Source of the DNA: Rhizophagus irregularis
Lineage: Eukaryota; Glomeromycota; Glomeromycetes; Glomerales; Glomeraceae
Reading direction: 5' to 3'
Assembly (NCBI RefSeq): GCF_026210795.1
Contig: NC_089429.1
Location: 1,922,001-1,986,000, forward strand
Length of the DNA: 64,000 nucleotides
Shown here: positions 48,045 through 57,449 of the stretch, one piece after another
Layout of the letters: every line of letters starts with the position of its first letter
Numbering within the stretch: position 1 is the stretch's first letter
Position numbers and translations under genes: made by a program
The notes under the pieces: model-generated
Seen by the model: only the letters and a program-made list of their open reading frames with translations
Told to the model about the DNA's origin: nothing
The model's database searches: none

Positions 48045-48928
48045 TATTTTTTGTATTTACCGATTATCTTTAAAATATTAGAAATCAGTTCAATACAAGA
48101 TGATGAATTTTGTACGGCTCTTGTTGAAGAAGAAACTGATATTTTGTTTTCTGATGTTTGTACCAATGAAGAGGAAAAACTATGGGAATGTGGAATCATT
48201 CCGTATATTTTCAATGATAATGTATCTGAAGAACTTAAAGACATTATAAAGGAAGCAATGAAAAGGATCGCCAAAGTATCTATCATAAGATTCATAGAGA
48301 TAACAGACAAAAGTGATTACATCAAAATTATTGATGGAGGGAGATTTGCTTCCTACGTGGGTAGGAAGGAAGGCAAACAGGTTCAGATTTATTAATTTTA
48401 TATTCTGTCAATATACCATTTGTTGTCTCCCATTTTTATTTCATTTCGCAATTATACAGGAATTATATGTTTCTATGGATAAAAGAAGTGGCCATATCTT
48501 ATAGGCAGTTCTATGCATGAACTGATGCATGTGCTCGGATTTCATCATGAGCACTGTCGTCCAGATCGGGATCAATTTTTGAAAGTTAGAAGCAATACCA
48601 AAAATTATAAGAAACGGCCAGCATCGGATACTGTCTGTTATGGTCCGTATGATCCCAAATCTATTATGCATTACCCTCTAGGTCCAGATATGACTTCAAA
48701 ACAAAAAATAAATGCTAAAATAGGTTTGCATATGACTCTTTCTATTTATTTATACTACTTCGCATAATAACATTTTCTTACAACTCAGGTCAACGGGATA
48801 GTTTAAGTGCTGGTGATATAAATGCGCTCAGTAATCTTTATTCTTACACAACTAAGTTACGTTTAATACTAAACAAGGATACATCCTATAGGCAATGCTA
48901 CAATAAACAAAATATATACAAAAAGTAA
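48045..48928 (+). CDS. Astacin-family (M12A) zinc metalloprotease, apparent frameshift, 5' end unsolved
   Basis: Exons 48045(or upstream)-48380, 48460-48723 and 48789-48928; introns 48381-48459 and 48724-48788. Exon 1 has the astacin start of the mature enzyme (LWECGIIPYIFNDNVSEELK) and KVSIIRFIEI, SDYIKI, SYVGRKEGKQ. Exon 2 has the zinc site HELMHVLGFHHEH (48516-48554; three His ligands and the catalytic Glu) and the Met-turn SIMHYPL. Exon 3 has GQRDSLSAGDINALSNLYS, the usual end of the domain. Exon 2 reads in one frame to TAG at 48502-48504, while the zinc motif is in another, so a one-base lesion lies just before 48504. A weaker alternative acceptor would avoid it but drop conserved residues. 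No signal peptide or ATG was found; an upstream exon is likely. Astacins are normally secreted endopeptidases. Confidence 0.85.
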
Positions 48929-48972
48929 GGAGGTCTTAGAACGCACCTTTGGTGGTCTCACTTGTTCCTAAC

Positions 48973-49214
48973 TAAGGTTGCTTGTCTAAACCTCTTCAAA
49001 ATCCTACGATTAGTTTCATCAAAATTTTACTATAGATTTATTATAGTTTCGGCAGAGTTTCAGCAGTTTCGGCATTTATAATAAGTTTCGGCAGTTTCGC
49101 CTTTCTCCAAAGTTTCGCCAATTTTAATATAACTTTAATATAGTTTCGGCAGAATTTCGCTTTTCGGCGAAACGCCATCTTGCCTAAACACCTAGGTTTC
49201 GGCAAGCAACCTTA
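48973..49214. mobile_element. hAT-type MITE, 242 bp
   Basis: Ends TAAGGTTGCTTGTCTAAACC and the inverse of ...GGTTTCGGCAAGCAACCTTA. A perfect 8-bp target duplication TTCCTAAC lies at 48965-48972 and 49215-49222. The interior is made of GTTTCGGCAG and TTTCGCC repeats. Non-coding. Confidence 0.94.
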
Positions 49215-49222
49215 TTCCTAAC

Positions 49223-50440
49223 AGTATATACGAAACGTAAAAAAGTCTCTACAACCTGTTACGCAATATTAGGTATCTGTAGATTCCATTTTTCTACACA
49301 TCATTGCGAAGTACCACTTAAGAAAACCATAGTTTTTATATAGAATTTATCAAAATGTACCAGGATGTGGCACGACTTTTTTTTTTATATTTTTTACTCA
49401 AGATAATTATCTCAGCTTTAATAAAAGGTGCATTATTACAGATATCCAACTATTTTTTGTATTAATTAGATATTTTGTGAGTCCATAATCACATAACTAT
49501 AAAGACATATGCCATAATAGCGATATATCGTATAAAAAGAGGAAAAACAAAACCAAAACTATGTCATCATTTTTTTCGTTTAATAGGAGAAGCCCTTTGG
49601 ATATTTAGGCGAAACCAGAGATGTGCTTTATTACTTGCCAATTTGTGAGATGCTATAGCTAATATAATAATAAAAAAATACTAGACACTCTGCACACGAG
49701 ATTAATAATACACTTCTCAGTGGATCGACTGCGGAGAAGAATACTAGTGGACGACGGATATCCACTGCGGATAAGAATATAAATGGAAACAACAAGACCG
49801 TGACCCGTAGGTCACGATTGCCTTACTTCAAGTAATCTAATTGAAACAGATATGGTGATAACGTTGACAAACAGGATTAAATCGAATGTATAATTTTCTA
49901 TTCAGTCGTAGACTGCCCAAAGGCAGGGTTGGGAATTGTACTAGTACAGTACTAGTACAGTATAGTACAGTACTAAGTACTGTACTTGTACTTGAAAATT
50001 TAGTACAAATACAATTTTAGTACATACTATTAATAAATTTTATTGGTTAATTTTATAAATATAAACAATATTAATCACATGATATCTACCTAAAATGGTT
50101 AAATTATATCCTAAAAAGTAATAATTGTATTAGTACAGTATACTTAGTACTTGTACGAAATTTTTGCTAGTACAGTACGTACTAGAATTTTGCTAGTACA
50201 GGTGTACTACCACAACCCTGCCCAAAGGGCACATGTTCAGTCACTTGATGGTATAACTAATAATAAAAGTACATATCAAAACTTTAAAATCGTGTTAAAA
50301 CATATTCTTTATTGATAGTGGGTTTACTTGCGACTGAAGGATATGAATGCATTTTTACTAGTACTAATGATCAAAAAATAATATGCAATAACTCTCCCAA
50401 TTTTTTAAAAAAGACTAGCTATAATAATTTTTCGAATACC
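49223..50440. other. Intergenic repeats between the astacin gene and the DDE transposon
   Basis: Contains the low-copy motif series ACTGCGGA(G)AAGAATA, GTGACCCGTAGGTCAC, GATTGCCTTACTTC (49715-49830) and a MITE (49924-50220). The frame at 50312-50530 covers a diverged repeat also seen near 39285 and is not supported as a gene. Confidence 0.5.
49924..50220. mobile_element. hAT-type MITE, 297 bp
   Basis: Ends CAGGGTTGGGAATTGTACTA and the inverse of ...GTGTACTACCACAACCCTG. A perfect 8-bp target duplication CCCAAAGG lies at 49916-49923 and 50221-50228. Many GTACTAGTAC palindromes sit near both ends. Removing the element gives GACTGCCCAAAGGGCAC, a sequence that recurs uninterrupted in related form near 41767, which supports the empty site. 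Confidence 0.95.
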
Positions 50441-50596
50441 ATATCCGCCGATCTGCAGAATGGAAGGAATGCACCATATATATGGTCATCTAATGACGAT
50501 CAGTACCAGGTTTATAATTTGGGAAATTAAACACGTAAACCATATAAATAAACCCGTGAACCATATAAATAAACACGTGAAGATTATCACTAATAA

Positions 50597-53006
50597 TTGA
50601 AAAAAATCTTATTTTCAACAATGGAAATAATATCCGATAGAGAAAATATTACTGACCAAGAAAATATTGACGAATTTCAAATTGAAGAAGTTTCCACTTA
50701 TCCAATAAACAATAATATTTTGTATCGTGAACGTGTAAATAAAGTCACTAAACGTAGCTTCAACTATGTAATTATAAAAGAAGGTGTTTATCCTAATGGA
50801 ACTCAAACTGGACCAAAGAGTCTACAAGATTCAGTAATTTGTAGTAGTACCAGCAACAACAAATGAAAAAAAAGACCAGTTCAACAATATAAGATTCCAC
50901 ATGGTTATATTGTAGAAACAACTTGGGGACGTGCATCCAAAAAGAAGACTATTCGTTGTGAAATTGATTATATTAATGAAATACCACAATTTCGTATTAA
51001 ATATGGCTCCAACTTTCAATATGTTGTTTTTTTGAGCAAATCTCCATCTGATGCAGCATATAATTATGAGAGAGTATGTACTATATAAATTTTTTACTAT
51101 ATAATACTAATTATTAATTAATTGCAGGTATTATTCCTTGCATTTTTCAGGCTTTAAAACCAGAAACAAAAGCTACTCTTTCAGGTCCTCTTGTGTTTGG
51201 ATTACAATTAAAAAGTGTAAAAAAAGCACGTGAATCCAGGAAAAGAGGCAATTTAATTAAACCAGCCATCAATTGTACTTCATCAACGCTTGAAAAACGT
51301 GCAAAAAAAATTGCATCAAAAGTGCGGGCTAGTTTTAATAATGATATCAAAGGAGTTTATCACCAATCTGACGAAATTGTATTAAAATCAGTTGAATTTT
51401 CAGTTAATAAACTGGATTTTCAATTAGATTATGAAGAAGGTGAAAATCAAATGGAAAAAGGTCATCAACTTCAATCTATAGTGAAAGCTATAGATCAAGG
51501 ACAAATACCAAGAGATTCTTATCGAGATTTAGCTGCTGCAAGCATCATTTACCACGTGAAAATACTGTTTCTAATGAGCAAATTGCAATTACCAAACATA
51601 TGAATAAAATAATTAAATTTTCGTTGGTGAATATGAAAGATAAAAATGAATTAAATAATATTACATCTCAAGAACCAGATATTACGAACCCTGAGATTGT
51701 ACAAGAAGTTATTAATACTATGGGATTAGGAATTCGTCGTAGTGCAAAAGATATTTTGGTCTATCTAATTCCTCAATTGCAAAAACAGCAGATCTTAAAA
51801 TCATCAGATCCAATTATACATCTGCGTGTTTCTGGAGATGGTAGAAACGTTGGACGGAAGATCAAACATGTCATGGTGACATTTATGATTTTAAACCATG
51901 AAAATCGACATCACCATGCAGATTATCATTACACTGTGGCGTTATATCCTGGTACTGAAAAATATGATACGCTTAAATTTATGTTAAGTCTCTTTATTAA
52001 TGAACTAAAATCATTCAAAGAAAATGGGTTAGAAGTCTCAGGAATTTTGTGGAAATTTGAACTATACTTCAGTTCCGATTGGAAATTTTTGGCTATTTGT
52101 CTTGGATTAAATGGCCCTACTGCAAACTATTTTTGCCCCTGGTGCTGTTGTTCAAAGAATCAAATTGGAGATTTGAATAAAAATTGGTGTATTGAAAAAA
52201 GTATAGATCAACTTATAACAAACTATAATGAAATCAACGGACATATTAATCCTCCTCTCTTTAGTATGATTCCAATAGAAAACATAATCTTTGATGAATT
52301 ACATGCTCTCTTACGAATTACTGATAGACTCTGGGAATTGATGCTTGCAGAAATCCAAGAAAATGGTTTGTTTAATGATCTGACACGAAGTGTTATTTTG
52401 GGTGAAATGCAAAGATTAAAAGTGTCTTTTCACTTCTGGGAAGATGAAAAATCTCACATTTGGAAATATACATCTCTTATGGGAGATGACAAAAAAACTG
52501 TTTTGCAGTTTTTTAATTTAAAATTACTCTTCAAACCTTCTCGTGCAGAATTAATTCGTAAGCTTTGGGATGGATTTTATGAATTGTATTGTGCCCTCCG
52601 AAATAAAAATACAGATCCAGCACAATTAAAGCAGCAATCTCTTGAGTGGTTATCTCTGTTTCTCACTCCATCACAAGGAAATCCTTCTCGTCCAAAAATA
52701 TATGTTCGAGGATTATATATGCCAAATCAGATAACCCCTTATATGCATGCATTGGTTTATCACGGGTGGGAACTTTTAGAAAAGCATAAAAGATGGGGTT
52801 TTAAAGCATTTTCTTGTTCTGCTGTTGAGAAAAAGAACCATAATCAAGTCTCTACTTTTTTTCGTAAAACACTCAAAAATGGTGGTGATTTGCTTAAACG
52901 AAAATCCGCAATACAGGAGATAATAGAATATGAAAATAGATCACTTTATTTTAATTACAATGTATTATCCAAATCTCCAAAAGTTAAGAGAATTCGCATT
53001 AAATAA
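50597..53006 (+). pseudogene. DDE/RNase H-like transposase, unclassified, two lesions
   Basis: The frame starts at ATG 50621 or the upstream 50597 codon. It is broken by TGA at 50864-50866, continues in the same frame to an intron at 51074-51150 (GTATGT...CAG) and goes on to about 51550. There a frameshift leads to the main frame (51550-53006). Conserved-looking blocks in the C-terminal half are HLRVSGDGRNVGRK, LYFSSDWKFLAICLGLNG, FCPWCCC, IIFDELHALLRITDRLWEL, MHALVYHGWELLEKH and FSCSAVEKKNHNQV. D (SGDGR), D (FDELH) and E (AVEKKN) could be the catalytic triad. The N-terminal part (PHGYIVETTWGRASKKKTI) has no recognised domain. Family membership is inferred from this pattern and the inverted ends. 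Other copies may be intact. Confidence 0.65.
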
Positions 53007-53204
53007 AAAGAACAATTATATTTTATTAATTAATTTTATTTAATAAATACTTTTATTTATTTAGGCGCATTTTTGTATTTGGTTAGTTATTGTAGTTAAT
53101 TAATATATTGCAATAAATTTTTATTAACGTGTTTTACCAATTTCAATTTTTTTTTTTTTTTTTTTACTCTAATAAGTGATAGAGTAAATACTATATGTCT
53201 ATAA

Positions 53205-53885
53205 CTATAATACAAAGGATTGTGAAATATAAAAATTGAAATATATATACCCTGCTGTACATAAATTTCCGTTAATTTCTCTTGATACACGTTTTTTCCA
53301 TTCCACTAAAATTTCTCCACGCGAAAATTTTGGCCGCCTAGTTTTCTTGTAATTTTTAGATTGTTGATGAATCAATTGCTCAAGAGGATCTATTTCTTCT
53401 GATTGATCATGTGAATTAGAATTCCACGGAGTAGGATTCAAACATACAATATACGTTTCTTGTTTTTGCGAATAACCTTTTTTTCCCCATTGATCAGAAT
53501 TCAAAATTTCACTTAAAATTTGATATGCACTATCACCATGAAAGATACATTTGTAATTTCCTTTTGCTTTAGAATAATAATGAATATGCCCGGAAAAAAT
53601 GGAAAAAAAAATACTTTCAGGACATGGTATAGATACCAACTTCTTTCCCATAGACCTAAAATTTAAAACCAATTTTTTGTGTATCTCCATCACCAAAATT
53701 TCTTTAAATTCGGAAATTGTATTAGCAGGCACATCATCAAGACCTTGGCGTTGATTATATTTTTTAATTACCCTAGTGTGTTGTGTTAAGCCTCGCGAAC
53801 TTTTGAATTGTCTTCCACAAGTGGAACACAGAAAGAAGTTACTTGGTGGAGGAGTATGGGGAGGAGTATGAGGAACCGTTATCAT
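53205..53885 (-). CDS. C2H2-finger protein of the 50.4-54.3 kb transposon
   Basis: Intact 226-residue frame. The N-terminus is Pro-rich (VPHTPPHTPPPSN), followed by a finger-like LCSTCGRQFKSSRGLTQHTR in which the final zinc ligand is not in the usual place. The middle (CPESIFFSIFSGHIHYYSKA, CIFHGDSAYQILSEILNSDQ, WGKKGYSQKQETYIV) and the C-terminus (FSRGEILVEWKKR, AGYIYFNFYISQSF) look like a real, conserved globular protein rather than a chance frame. It is convergent with the transposase, 198 bp apart, and lies inside the same inverted ends. It may be the DNA-binding partner of the transposase, or a host-type gene captured by it. Confidence 0.7.
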   Translation of the reverse strand: MITVPHTPPHTPPPSNFFLCSTCGRQFKSSRGLTQHTRVIKKYNQRQGLDDVPANTISEFKEILVMEIHKKLVLNFRSMGKKLVSIPCPESIFFSIFSGHIHYYSKAKGNYKCIFHGDSAYQILSEILNSDQWGKKGYSQKQETYIVCLNPTPWNSNSHDQSEEIDPLEQLIHQQSKNYKKTRRPKFSRGEILVEWKKRVSREINGNLCTAGYIYFNFYISQSFVL

Positions 53886-54346
53886 GCTGATGGGTAAAAG
53901 AGTGAACGGCTGTTGATGAATAAAAAGTTAATAAATTTGACTATATAATTAATTAGTTTCATATTTACTATTAGAAAAAGCTGGTTTTTAAATACTAGTA
54001 CCGTAACTATATAAAACTTTACAAACAAAACGCGTCCAGCTCTTATAAAATGTATAAATGCAGTTCTTCTTCGTTAAACTCTATGAAAAGAGATATTTGT
54101 AAGTTATTTTCAATAAAAGTTTTGACTTATAATCACACAGCTTTATCATTTTCTTCACCTTCAGAATCCAATGGGTTTTTGCCAAATCTAATGGGTATTT
54201 TTTTTTTATTAGGGTGTTTTGAGGTGTTTACGAGGTATTCTTAGGTATTTAGACGAGGATCAACACGTTTATTGACCAATAAAATTTGAAAATTTGTCGC
54301 ACATGAATTCCTAAATAGGGTCCAAAATCTGCAGATCGGCGGATAT

Positions 54347-55173
54347 GCACAATATGATAGGATCAGCGGATAATAATAAAAACTTAACTATGAGACCGTG
54401 ACCCAAAGGTCACACTTGGCTTATATCAATAAGTAAAATAGCTGGGAACAAACCACTTCGCTAACTACGTTCAGTTTATTTGCAATGTTCATTTGGGATG
54501 TTCATTTGAAATCGTTGGTATTCATTCTGACCTGGGACGCCACATATTCGATATTCTCCAAAGTCGTCGGGCTGGTAGTGTGTCTCGCTAGCGCTCACCC
54601 CACCTCAGCCACGGCCTCGCAGTACCTACATCCCCCTTCCGTGGGGGTATGACTCCCCATATATCTGTCCATATCTGTCCCCATATCTGTCCCATAAATA
54701 TATAACCAAAAACCAGAAAACAATAGAAAAGGAAGCAAAAGAAGAGAGAATAAGAGGGGGGGGGCAGATGGGACAAATGGGACAGATATTTCAGAAATAT
54801 AGGAAAGGACATCCCCCAGAAAAAGTTTTATTTTTACCCCCCAAAATGCGTCCCATCGGTCCCGTCTGTCCCAAAAAATCTGTCCCACATTTCTTAGCCT
54901 CCAATCGGCTTTTCGAACTGATAACAGGTAGGTCAGCGGGTAGGTTTATATCTTCGGTTAGCGGGTTGATTACTTTTATGTAAAGCGAACGCAGTGAGCA
55001 AGTAAGCGGGTAATCTGCACTTCTAACATACTCAGGTAAACATATTACTCTGACATGCAAGTATAATCCCTAGAAGGTCTGTAGAACCGCAGGAGGATAA
55101 CCGGGTAGGAGCGCGGATCTTTGGAAAAAATACATTCGGCAATTGAAGATTAGGTAACTATAAGTAACATACA
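54347..55173. other. Repeat-rich left flank of the virus-like block
   Basis: At 54380-54420 is the GTGACCCAAAGGTCAC motif. From about 54560 the composition becomes GC-richer. CATATCTGTCC repeats (54655-54705) are mirrored by GGGACAAATGGGACAGATAT (54768-54788), with more TCTGTCCC copies at 54866-54890, so a foldback is probable. AGCGGGTA occurs four times at 54935-55010. The left end of the virus-like element may lie here, but no terminal repeat can be proven from one side. Confidence 0.5.
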
Positions 55174-55689
55174 ATGATAAACTTACACGCCGCCACTTCT
55201 CTTGCCGAAGACCTCGGACTTGATCTTGTAGACATCTATGGAATCCGTAAATGGATCCAAATGCGGGCATCGCCTCTCAACGACCCAGACATAGTAAGAG
55301 AAATGGTCAGAAACCTTCCGATCAAAGAATTCGGAAAACATCTCAAGATAAACAGACTCTGGTATAACTGTTGTAAAGCCGAGTTGTGGAAGCGGCATAA
55401 AGAAGCCGAAGAGGTATACAAACAGGCAGTAGACTACTACAAGGAAGCCATTGACAATTTCAATGAAGCCGATCAGAAAAAATACACCAGGTTTGCAGGG
55501 ATGGTAGTAATAGAAAGAGCACTCCTCAGATGCGGCTTTATAACGCAAGAGTCCGACTGGGAGAAATGGACTCAAATAACGTACAACATCCAATTGCTTA
55601 AGGAAGGTCGCACTCTTGATGACTCGGATGATGAATCAGATGATGGAGAGATATCTCTCGATGACTCAGATGATGAAGAATACTTTTAG
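55174..55689 (+). CDS. Unknown helical protein with an acidic tail (virus-like block)
   Basis: 171 residues, intact, ATG start. No family is recognised. The centre is a long predicted helix (HKEAEEVYKQAVDYYKEAID, then NFNEADQKKY). A hydrophobic patch follows, and the C-terminus is a stretch of Asp/Glu/Ser (DDSDDESDDGE, SLDDSDDEEYF). Balanced codon use and a low-AT frame distinguish it from the AT-rich host DNA. It ends 9 bp before the end of the convergent zinc-ribbon gene, which fits tight viral-style packing. Confidence 0.75.
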   Translation: MINLHAATSLAEDLGLDLVDIYGIRKWIQMRASPLNDPDIVREMVRNLPIKEFGKHLKINRLWYNCCKAELWKRHKEAEEVYKQAVDYYKEAIDNFNEADQKKYTRFAGMVVIERALLRCGFITQESDWEKWTQITYNIQLLKEGRTLDDSDDESDDGEISLDDSDDEEYF

Positions 55690-55698
55690 AAGGCAGTA

Positions 55699-56019
55699 CT
55701 AATCCGTCTTCCTCTTTTTTGCCTCCTTAAGGCATTTATCAATACACTGTTTACACGCATCATCGGCCTCTAAAATTTTCTGCTTAAGTTTTTTGCATTG
55801 CCGATTGTACGCCGTCTGATGTCTTTTAGCCGCGGTTTCTTTTTTCTTCTCCTTAGTTTTCTTTTTGATAACCCAGTCTATCCCAGTAAAAGTATTCTTG
55901 TGCATACCACAAACTGTGCAATCACCATGCAGCCGGTAACGCCCATTTGTGGTTATATCTTGTATTTCACTAGCAGTCTCGGTTTCTTTCTTACACTTTA
56001 GGCAGTAAAATCGTGTCAT
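55699..56019 (-). CDS. Viral-type zinc ribbon protein (DUF5679-like)
   Basis: 106 residues. The N-terminus MTRFYCLKCKKETET, then DITTNGRYRLHGDCTVCGMH, is a CxxC...CxxC zinc ribbon of the short form found in large DNA viruses and Polinton-like elements (DUF5679 type). A Lys-rich segment and a Cys-containing tail (DDACKQCIDKCLKEAKKRKT) follow. The ATG at 56019-56017 is preferred to upstream in-frame codons because the ribbon normally begins at residue 4-5 and because it leaves a 44-bp divergent gap to the integrase. Role unknown; nucleic acid binding is likely. Confidence 0.75.
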   Translation of the reverse strand: MTRFYCLKCKKETETASEIQDITTNGRYRLHGDCTVCGMHKNTFTGIDWVIKKKTKEKKKETAAKRHQTAYNRQCKKLKQKILEADDACKQCIDKCLKEAKKRKTD

Positions 56020-56063
56020 CTTAAGATTTGAAGTCCGAAATCTTTCCTTTAATTTGTCATAAT
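56020..56063. promoter_or_regulatory. 44-bp divergent promoter region
   Basis: It separates the start codons of the zinc ribbon (-) and the integrase (+). Two genes must share it, or their promoters lie within the neighbouring coding sequence. No motif can be defined. Confidence 0.4.
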
Positions 56064-57435
56064 ATGTCGCATTTAGAGAATTATTACAAATACTACAATC
56101 TCTCCGGAGTACCAGCACGAATTCTAAAAGGTGAGGAGCACTACAATCTATACAAAAAGCCCCTAAAGGAAAAGTCATCAGAGCGTCCACGAGTAGTTGT
56201 ATGGAAACCAAATGCGACGCATCAGGCAGATCTCGCAGAGATGCCAGTCGACCCCAAAGGATTCCACTATTTCCTCGTAGTGGTAGAAGTCGCGAGTAAA
56301 CGAGTTGACGCAGAACTCCTAAAGGATAAAACCGCAAATAGGGTTCTCAATGGATTTGTCAAAATCTACAGAAGAAATCGCATTAAGCCACCAACACATC
56401 GAATAGAGACAGACTCTGGATCAGAATTCACCAATGATCAGGTACGTGATTTTTTCCTGAACAGCCTAGGGGTGATGATGAGGTTCGGAGAACCAGGAAG
56501 ACATAAACAGCAATCATACGCTGAACGAGCTATCCAAGCTATTCAAGAACCTCTTCTCAAACGAATGGTGGCACAGGAGTTGAAGACCGGGGTGACATCC
56601 GTGGAATGGTCAGAAGATTTCCATGATGTAGTTAATAAAATAGATAAACTCTGGCAAAGAAATCCCCCAGACATTCTGACTGGGTCACCCAAAGTGTCAA
56701 AAAAGACGGAACTTCTTTCTGAAGGAACGCGTGTCCAAGTAAAGTTAGATGAACCTATCTCAGTACTCGGTAATAAACTTCATGGAAAATTTCATACAGG
56801 AGACATAAGATGGAATCCCAATATCCGTGTCATCAAAAAAATGATCCTCTCACCCGACACTGGTAAAAAAATGGTCTATCCTACACATCCTACACATATC
56901 TTACATATATCGGGTACTCAAAATGTAGAAAATCATACACAAATAATACACATATCATACACATATCGGGTACTTATATATATAGTATACCTATCAGGTA
57001 CCTGATATATGTATGATATATATATTAGTACCTGATATGTGTATGATATGTGTATTATTTGTGTATGATTTTCTACATTTTGAGTACCCAATATGTGTAA
57101 GATATGTGTAGGATAAATCATTTTTTTACCAGTGCGAACAGCCTCCTACGTATCTTCTTGATGGGCCACACGGGCGTCTAGGTGTATCCAGATGTGCGTA
57201 CACCCGAAAAGAGTTGCAGATTGTTCCAGAAAATGAATATCCCCCACCTGACTTTGTGATAAGAGGGCAACCCGAAAGATTTGTACCTGAGCGGATACTC
57301 CGGCATCGCATCAGGAAGGGTCAAGACCAGTATCTAGTCAAGTGGGAATGATACCCAGATACCAAAGCCACTTGGGAACCCGCTGACTGGTTGGAGGAGG
57401 ATGTTCCCGATTTAATTTGCAAATTTTGGGAATAA
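56064..57435 (+). pseudogene. rve integrase with C-terminal chromodomain, split by a MITE
   Basis: Coding parts 56064-56857 and 57138-57435 (about 363 codons). The catalytic core has HQADLAEMP, IETDSGSEFTND and QQSYAERAIQ, the D, D and E of a retroviral-type integrase with about 36 residues between the second D and the E. After an SH3-like region the C-terminus is a chromodomain (ERILRHRIRKGQDQYLVKWE, then YPDTKATWEPADWLEED), as in Polinton and chromovirus integrases. Two lesions are present: the CACTA-like MITE at 56858, and TGA at 57349-57351 where the chromodomain normally has Gly. The gene is not fused to Gag or polymerase and points towards the Gag-protease gene, ending 14 bp from it. 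It would insert the element into chromatin marked by methylated histone, by family analogy. Confidence 0.88.
56858..57134. mobile_element. CACTA-like foldback MITE, 277 bp, in the integrase
   Basis: Ends CACTGGTAAAAAAATG and CATTTTTTTACCAGTG are inverse. A 3-bp target duplication CGA lies at 56855-56857 and 57135-57137. Subterminal TACACATATCGGGTACTC-like repeats are shared with the element at 32812-33106. Removing it and one CGA restores the integrase frame (SPEQPPTYLLDGP). Confidence 0.9.
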
Positions 57436-57449
57436 AAAATAAATATTCC

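Larger units (their letters stand above)
50441..54346 (+). mobile_element. 3.9-kb DNA transposon with 19-bp inverted ends and two genes
   Basis: ATATCCGCCGATCTGCAGA at 50441-50459 is exactly inverted at 54328-54346. Between them lie an RNase H-type transposase (+, 50597-53006) and a convergent zinc-finger gene (-, 53205-53885). No clear target duplication is seen: the flanks are ...GAATACC and GCACAAT..., or at most a 2-bp AT shared with the ends. The superfamily is unassigned. The zinc finger plus DDE-like pairing recalls Plavaka/KDZ-type elements, but I cannot confirm this. Confidence 0.65.

Noticed and set aside
54588..55060. Overlapping 71-97 codon frames near the left flank of the virus-like block
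   Set aside because: They fall on TCTGTCCC/GGGACAGA and AGCGGGTA repeats and lack any domain.
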